NCBI RefSeq assembly: GCF_003815875.1
Contig: NZ_CP033924.1
Coordinates: forward strand, 2,294,001-2,358,000
Origin: Chryseobacterium lactis
GTDB lineage: Bacteria; Bacteroidota; Bacteroidia; Flavobacteriales; Weeksellaceae
DNA length: 64,000 bases
Direction: 5' to 3'
Below the pieces are notes generated by a model. The model made no database searches and had not been told where the DNA came from. It saw only the letters and a list, made by a program, of their open reading frames with translations. The position numbers and the translations under genes are program-made. Each line of letters starts with the position of its first letter. Within the stretch, counting starts at the first letter, position 1. Of the stretch, positions 60,615 to 64,000 are shown one piece after another.

Positions 60615-62679
60615 AGATTATCAATGTATTAGCAATGAAATCAGGCACTAAAGCATAGTGTGATAATTTCATGCTTATGGAAGCTCTTCCACTGGTCAGC
60701 GTTCTCAGATCAGAAATATATCCAAAAGTTGAAGCTAACGGAATTTCTGCTGTAAAAAGCTTTCTTCCCGATCTTTCCTCAATTGAAGTAATGATCCCTC
60801 TTCTTCGGTTGATATCAGCGGTAATTGCACCGGTGTATTCTTCAATACTCTGAATTTCAACCTGCATTACAGGTTCCATAAGTTTCGGACTACATCCTTT
60901 AGCGGCAGCTTTGAATCCGTCCCTCGCAGCAATTTCAAAATCAAAAGCTGCAGAATCCTGAGCATGGAAAGAGCCGTCAAGAAGAGTTATCCTCATGCTT
61001 TCCAAAGGATAATTTTTCAAAGGTCCATTTTCCATGGCTTCGCGGAATCCTTTTTCAACAGAAGGAATAAATTCACCCGGAATGACACCTCCTTTGATTT
61101 GATTAATAAATTCCAATCCTTGTTCCTCATCATTTCTGGGACCAATTTCAAAACTGATGTCCGCAAATTGTCCACTACCTCCGTTTTGTTTTGAAAGTTT
61201 TTCCCTGTGAACTTTAGTAGTAGTTAAAATCTCACGATACGAAACTTTAGGTTGTCCCTGATTAATCTCAATGCCATGATTCAATCTGATTTTTTCTAAA
61301 GTGACCTCAAGATGAAGCTCTCCAAGCCCGCTTAGCAAAGTTTCTCCTGTTTGCCGATCTTTTTCGAGCACCAAAGAAGGATCTTCTTCCTGAATTTTTG
61401 CTAAGACCAAACCGAAAGATTTTTCATCATGATTGGTTTTAGGCTCAATAGAAACTCTGATAACAGGTGCCGGAATCATAATTGTTTCCAATAATACAGG
61501 CCTTTCTGCAGAGGATAAAGAATCTCCGGTTTTAGCATCTTTTATTCCTGTTAAGGCTACAATATCTCCCGCTTGTCCTTCTTCTATCGATAATGATTTG
61601 TCAGATTGCATCTGTAAAATCCTGGAAACTCTGAAACTTTCTCCGGTTCTTACATTGAGAACAGTGTCACCAGATTTTATCTTTCCTGAATAAATACGCA
61701 GCATAGCTAGTCTTCCCATGTGTTTATCAATAACAACTTTGAAGACAAGACCTGCAAAAGATTCCATTTCATTTCTCTGCAACATGATGCTTTCTTCTGT
61801 TTGAGGATCTTTTCCACATATATCAGCAATCTCATCCGGACCAGGGAAATAAGTTACCACCGCGTCAAGAAGAGGTTGTACGCCTTTATTCTTGAATGCT
61901 GAACCACAAAGAACAGGAACAGCCGCTCCCGATTTGCAGATTCTTTGTATTGCATTAATTATATTTTCAACAGTGATTTCATGTTCAGCTTCCATGAAGA
62001 GTTCAAAGAAGATTTCATCATGTCCGGCAATAGTTTCCAATAATTGCATTCTGTATTCATCAGCATCTGCCCGGTAATCTTCCGGAATTTCCTTTTCAAG
62101 AATAGTTTCTCCGTTTTCATCTGTCCAGTATAAAGCTTTCTGTTGTATCAGATCAATGATACCTTTAAAGTTATCTTCAGCTCCTATTGGAATTTGTAAA
62201 GCCATAGGAACAGCATCCAGCTTGGTTTCAATATCTTTAAGAACAGCAAAGAAATCAGCTCCGATTCTATCCATTTTGTTGATGAAACAAATCTTTGACG
62301 TTCCGTGTTTTTCAGCCTGGAACCATACATTTTCGGTTTGTGGCTGTACTCCTGAAGAAGCACAGAAAACGGCAACGACACTGTCCAATACCCTTAATGA
62401 ACGTTCTACTTCTACAGCGAAGTCAATATGTCCCGGAGTGTCAATAATATTGATATTATACACCTCATTTCCTTTTTTCCATTGAGTAGAAACAGCAGCC
62501 GATGAAATGGTAATTCCTCTGTTTTTCTCCTGAATGTCTTTATCCATCGTTGTATTTCCATCGTCTACATTACCGATTTTATGGATGAGTCCTGTGTAAT
62601 AAAGAAGTCTTTCCGATAAAGTTGTTTTTCCGGCGTCTACATGTGCTATAATCCCTATATTTCTGGTTTTGTTTTTCAT
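60613..62679 (-). CDS. Elongation factor G paralogue
   Basis: 688 residues from the ATG at 62679 (MKNKTRNIGIIAHVDAGKTTL), chosen because the longer start adds a non-conserved leader. GTPase motifs: G1 AHVDAGKTT, G3 DTPGH, G4 NKMD. Domains II to V follow with the full EF-G layout, and the tip region KTNHDEKSFGLVLAKIQEEDP is intact. It is isolated from any str operon, so it is probably the second, non-housekeeping EF-G (ribosome recycling or stress-time translocation), which is inference. Confidence 0.85.
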   Translation of the reverse strand: MKNKTRNIGIIAHVDAGKTTLSERLLYYTGLIHKIGNVDDGNTTMDKDIQEKNRGITISSAAVSTQWKKGNEVYNINIIDTPGHIDFAVEVERSLRVLDSVVAVFCASSGVQPQTENVWFQAEKHGTSKICFINKMDRIGADFFAVLKDIETKLDAVPMALQIPIGAEDNFKGIIDLIQQKALYWTDENGETILEKEIPEDYRADADEYRMQLLETIAGHDEIFFELFMEAEHEITVENIINAIQRICKSGAAVPVLCGSAFKNKGVQPLLDAVVTYFPGPDEIADICGKDPQTEESIMLQRNEMESFAGLVFKVVIDKHMGRLAMLRIYSGKIKSGDTVLNVRTGESFRVSRILQMQSDKSLSIEEGQAGDIVALTGIKDAKTGDSLSSAERPVLLETIMIPAPVIRVSIEPKTNHDEKSFGLVLAKIQEEDPSLVLEKDRQTGETLLSGLGELHLEVTLEKIRLNHGIEINQGQPKVSYREILTTTKVHREKLSKQNGGSGQFADISFEIGPRNDEEQGLEFINQIKGGVIPGEFIPSVEKGFREAMENGPLKNYPLESMRITLLDGSFHAQDSAAFDFEIAARDGFKAAAKGCSPKLMEPVMQVEIQSIEEYTGAITADINRRRGIITSIEERSGRKLFTAEIPLASTFGYISDLRTLTSGRASISMKLSHYALVPDFIANTLII

Positions 62680-63275
62680 TTTGTTTGATTTAAATTGTTG
62701 ATTTTTAATAATCTGTGTAAGCGTTGTTCTGAAAAAAGCAGACACAAAGCATAACCCGACCTGATAAAGCCGGTAAAATTTTTTGAACTTTGTGTGAATG
62801 TGATTTTTTCAGAATAATCTTAACAACAGACCTGTTGTTTGTTAAAGTCTGAAAGTAGGGCAGCAAAAAAGACCTATCCGAATAGACAGGTCTTTAGTAT
62901 ATTTTGTTGTAAAGATCTATAGAACTATTCAGATAAATATTGAGTGCTGCCAAAGAACACAGCTCTGACAGGGTTACTTAAAGTTATAATATTTATCATT
63001 TTTGTTGACATTGTTGATTGTTAATCGGTTGCGAAAATATAATAATTTTTTCATTTTCAAAGAATTTTTTCATTTTTTTTCAGTTTTACAATATGTGTGA
63101 GATCAGGGAGCAGGATTGAAAAGTCATAAAAATATCTTAAAACAGACAAGTAAAGTAATGCATTTATGATAAAAATTTTATCTTTGGGAAGAATAGAAAA
63201 GTAAACACTTGTTGATGATTAAAAAATAGTAAAAATCTTTTTCAAGAGCTAAATAAAACTTTTAACTAAAACATA
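62680..63275. other. Intergenic stretch between EF-G and HAD genes
   Basis: About 600 bp, AT-rich. A terminator hairpin AAAGACCTATCC..GACAGGTCTTT lies at 62868-62895. The EF-G promoter presumably lies near 62700-62830. No other gene seen. Confidence 0.5.
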
Positions 63276-63944
63276 TTGAAAACAGATATCGACATTCAAA
63301 ACCACTGTCATTTTTCCTTTGACCTGTGGCTCACCCTAATCAAATCTCATCCTGAATTTAAAACAAAAAGAGTTGAGCTGTTCTCCTCATTTTTTAATGT
63401 AGATGCACCAATAGAAGTAGTGGCAAGAACCGTAAAATATTATGATGATCTTTGCAATACCATTAATGAAGTAACAGGAGGAAATATTGATACTTTTGAA
63501 ATTTATCTGATGATTCTGGGAGCATTGAATGTAGATGTAAAGCTTTTAAACAAAGAAAAACTCAATGCGTTCTATGAGAAAAGTGAAGAGTTGTTTCTGG
63601 AATATAAACCGGTTGTCATTTTTGAAAATATTCATGATTTTTTTGATGAAATTAAAAATCAGGGAAAAACCATTAATATTTTAAGCAATACAGGATTTAT
63701 CAAGGGAAAAACCATGAGAAAATTTCTGATTCATGAAAATCTGGATCAGTATATTGATTTCCATATTTACTCTGATGAGATCAACTGTTCCAAACCGAAT
63801 CCTCTTATTTTTCAGGAAGTGAAGAATAATCTGAAAGATCAGGATATACCTCTGCACCAGGTTCTGCATATCGGAGATAATCCTTTTGCAGACTATAAAG
63901 GAGCAACAGACTTCGGTTTCAGTGCACATTTACTTAAACACTAA
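63276..63944 (+). CDS. HAD-superfamily hydrolase
   Basis: 222 residues, start at TTG 63276 since no ATG fits. Motif I is SFDLWLTLIKSH (catalytic Asp at about residue 16, with the second Asp replaced by W), motif II ILSNTGF, motif III Lys in CSKPNP, motif IV LHIGDNPFADYKGA. The altered motif I is seen in HAD branches linked to PRTase-type genes. The next gene begins 7 bp later. Confidence 0.8.
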   Translation: MKTDIDIQNHCHFSFDLWLTLIKSHPEFKTKRVELFSSFFNVDAPIEVVARTVKYYDDLCNTINEVTGGNIDTFEIYLMILGALNVDVKLLNKEKLNAFYEKSEELFLEYKPVVIFENIHDFFDEIKNQGKTINILSNTGFIKGKTMRKFLIHENLDQYIDFHIYSDEINCSKPNPLIFQEVKNNLKDQDIPLHQVLHIGDNPFADYKGATDFGFSAHLLKH

Positions 63945-63951
63945 TATAAAC

Positions 63952-64000
63952 ATGAATAAAAGATACAGCTTACACCACATTCATTCGGCGGATGAGTTTA
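63952..64000 (+). CDS. 5' end of a gene, probably a PRTase-family protein
   Basis: Only 16 codons are visible (MNKRYSLHHIHSADEF). This opening resembles phosphoribosyltransferase-domain proteins of Ter-type stress clusters next to HAD genes. Cut by the window edge, so uncertain. Confidence 0.35.
   Translation, partial: MNKRYSLHHIHSADEF

Overview
The window comes from an AT-rich Bacteroidota chromosome, most likely a Chryseobacterium-type member of the Flavobacteriales. Evidence: promoters of the TAnnTTTG class, start sites without a clear Shine-Dalgarno, Flavobacteriia-type families (DUF6493-like, DUF434, DUF4822-like, bpX-like proteins) and short dispersed palindromes typical of that group. 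No tool was run: families are recognised by eye, and RNA folds were paired by hand.

Layout. (1) 1-7.6 kb is accessory DNA. It holds a minus-strand operon of a GHKL-type ATPase, a double PRTase-like protein and a nuclease/P-loop NTPase cut by the window edge (a candidate antiviral system), then a RadC-like protein and small cargo genes. (2) 7.6-15.9 kb is an integrative element bounded by a 23-bp direct repeat of a tRNA 3' end. It encodes a tyrosine integrase, a 170-nt multi-helix palindrome, a TM2-like protein, an excisionase-like HTH, a gene II/X-like Rep, an ImmA/XRE pair and unknown cargo. (3) 16-27.7 kb is ordinary chromosome: PhoD phosphatase, Na+/H+ antiporter, MBL hydrolase, DUF434 protein, TatD, DeoD. 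(4) 27.9-35.5 kb is one tightly overlapped six-gene MoxR/vWA/bpX ternary system.

(5) 35.7-43.7 kb is an RNA-centred block. It starts with two short leader-like transcripts and an array of about 17 tRNAs or tRNA-like genes. Several are abnormal: a mini-tRNA, a Leu-type tRNA with an inserted hairpin, a Leu copy with a changed discriminator, and an Asp-like tRNA. Hairpin spacers separate them. RNase H-like, cyclic-phosphate receiver (cREC), DinB, Rnl2-type RNA ligase, metallophosphoesterase and two ERI-1-like exonuclease genes follow. (6) 43.7-52.9 kb has an alpha/beta hydrolase, a GIY-YIG protein, a MarR regulator, two paralogous giant DUF6493-like proteins, a SWIM protein and a VOC protein.

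(7) 53.2-57.5 kb is the most striking part: a Ro60/Rsr (TROVE) gene followed by at least eight candidate Y RNAs. All share a TGYCGT ... CNTCG core on a closing stem. Three are short hairpins; five carry tRNA-like modules, three of them with the T arm before the D arm (circular permutation, a tRNA mimic as in YrlA RNAs). The rsr gene and two Y RNA groups share an unusual promoter, GCGTAAAAAGANTGCGTA-N13-TTTGC, found a fourth time upstream of tatD. (8) 57.5-64 kb holds an HTH pair, a SulP transporter, an EF-G paralogue, and a HAD gene next to a protein cut by the window end.

Reading: blocks 5 and 7 together look like an RNA damage-surveillance and repair locus, with tRNA substrates or decoys, end-healing, ligation and trimming enzymes, and a Ro-Y RNA machine with an expanded Y RNA repertoire. 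This is inference from content and adjacency.
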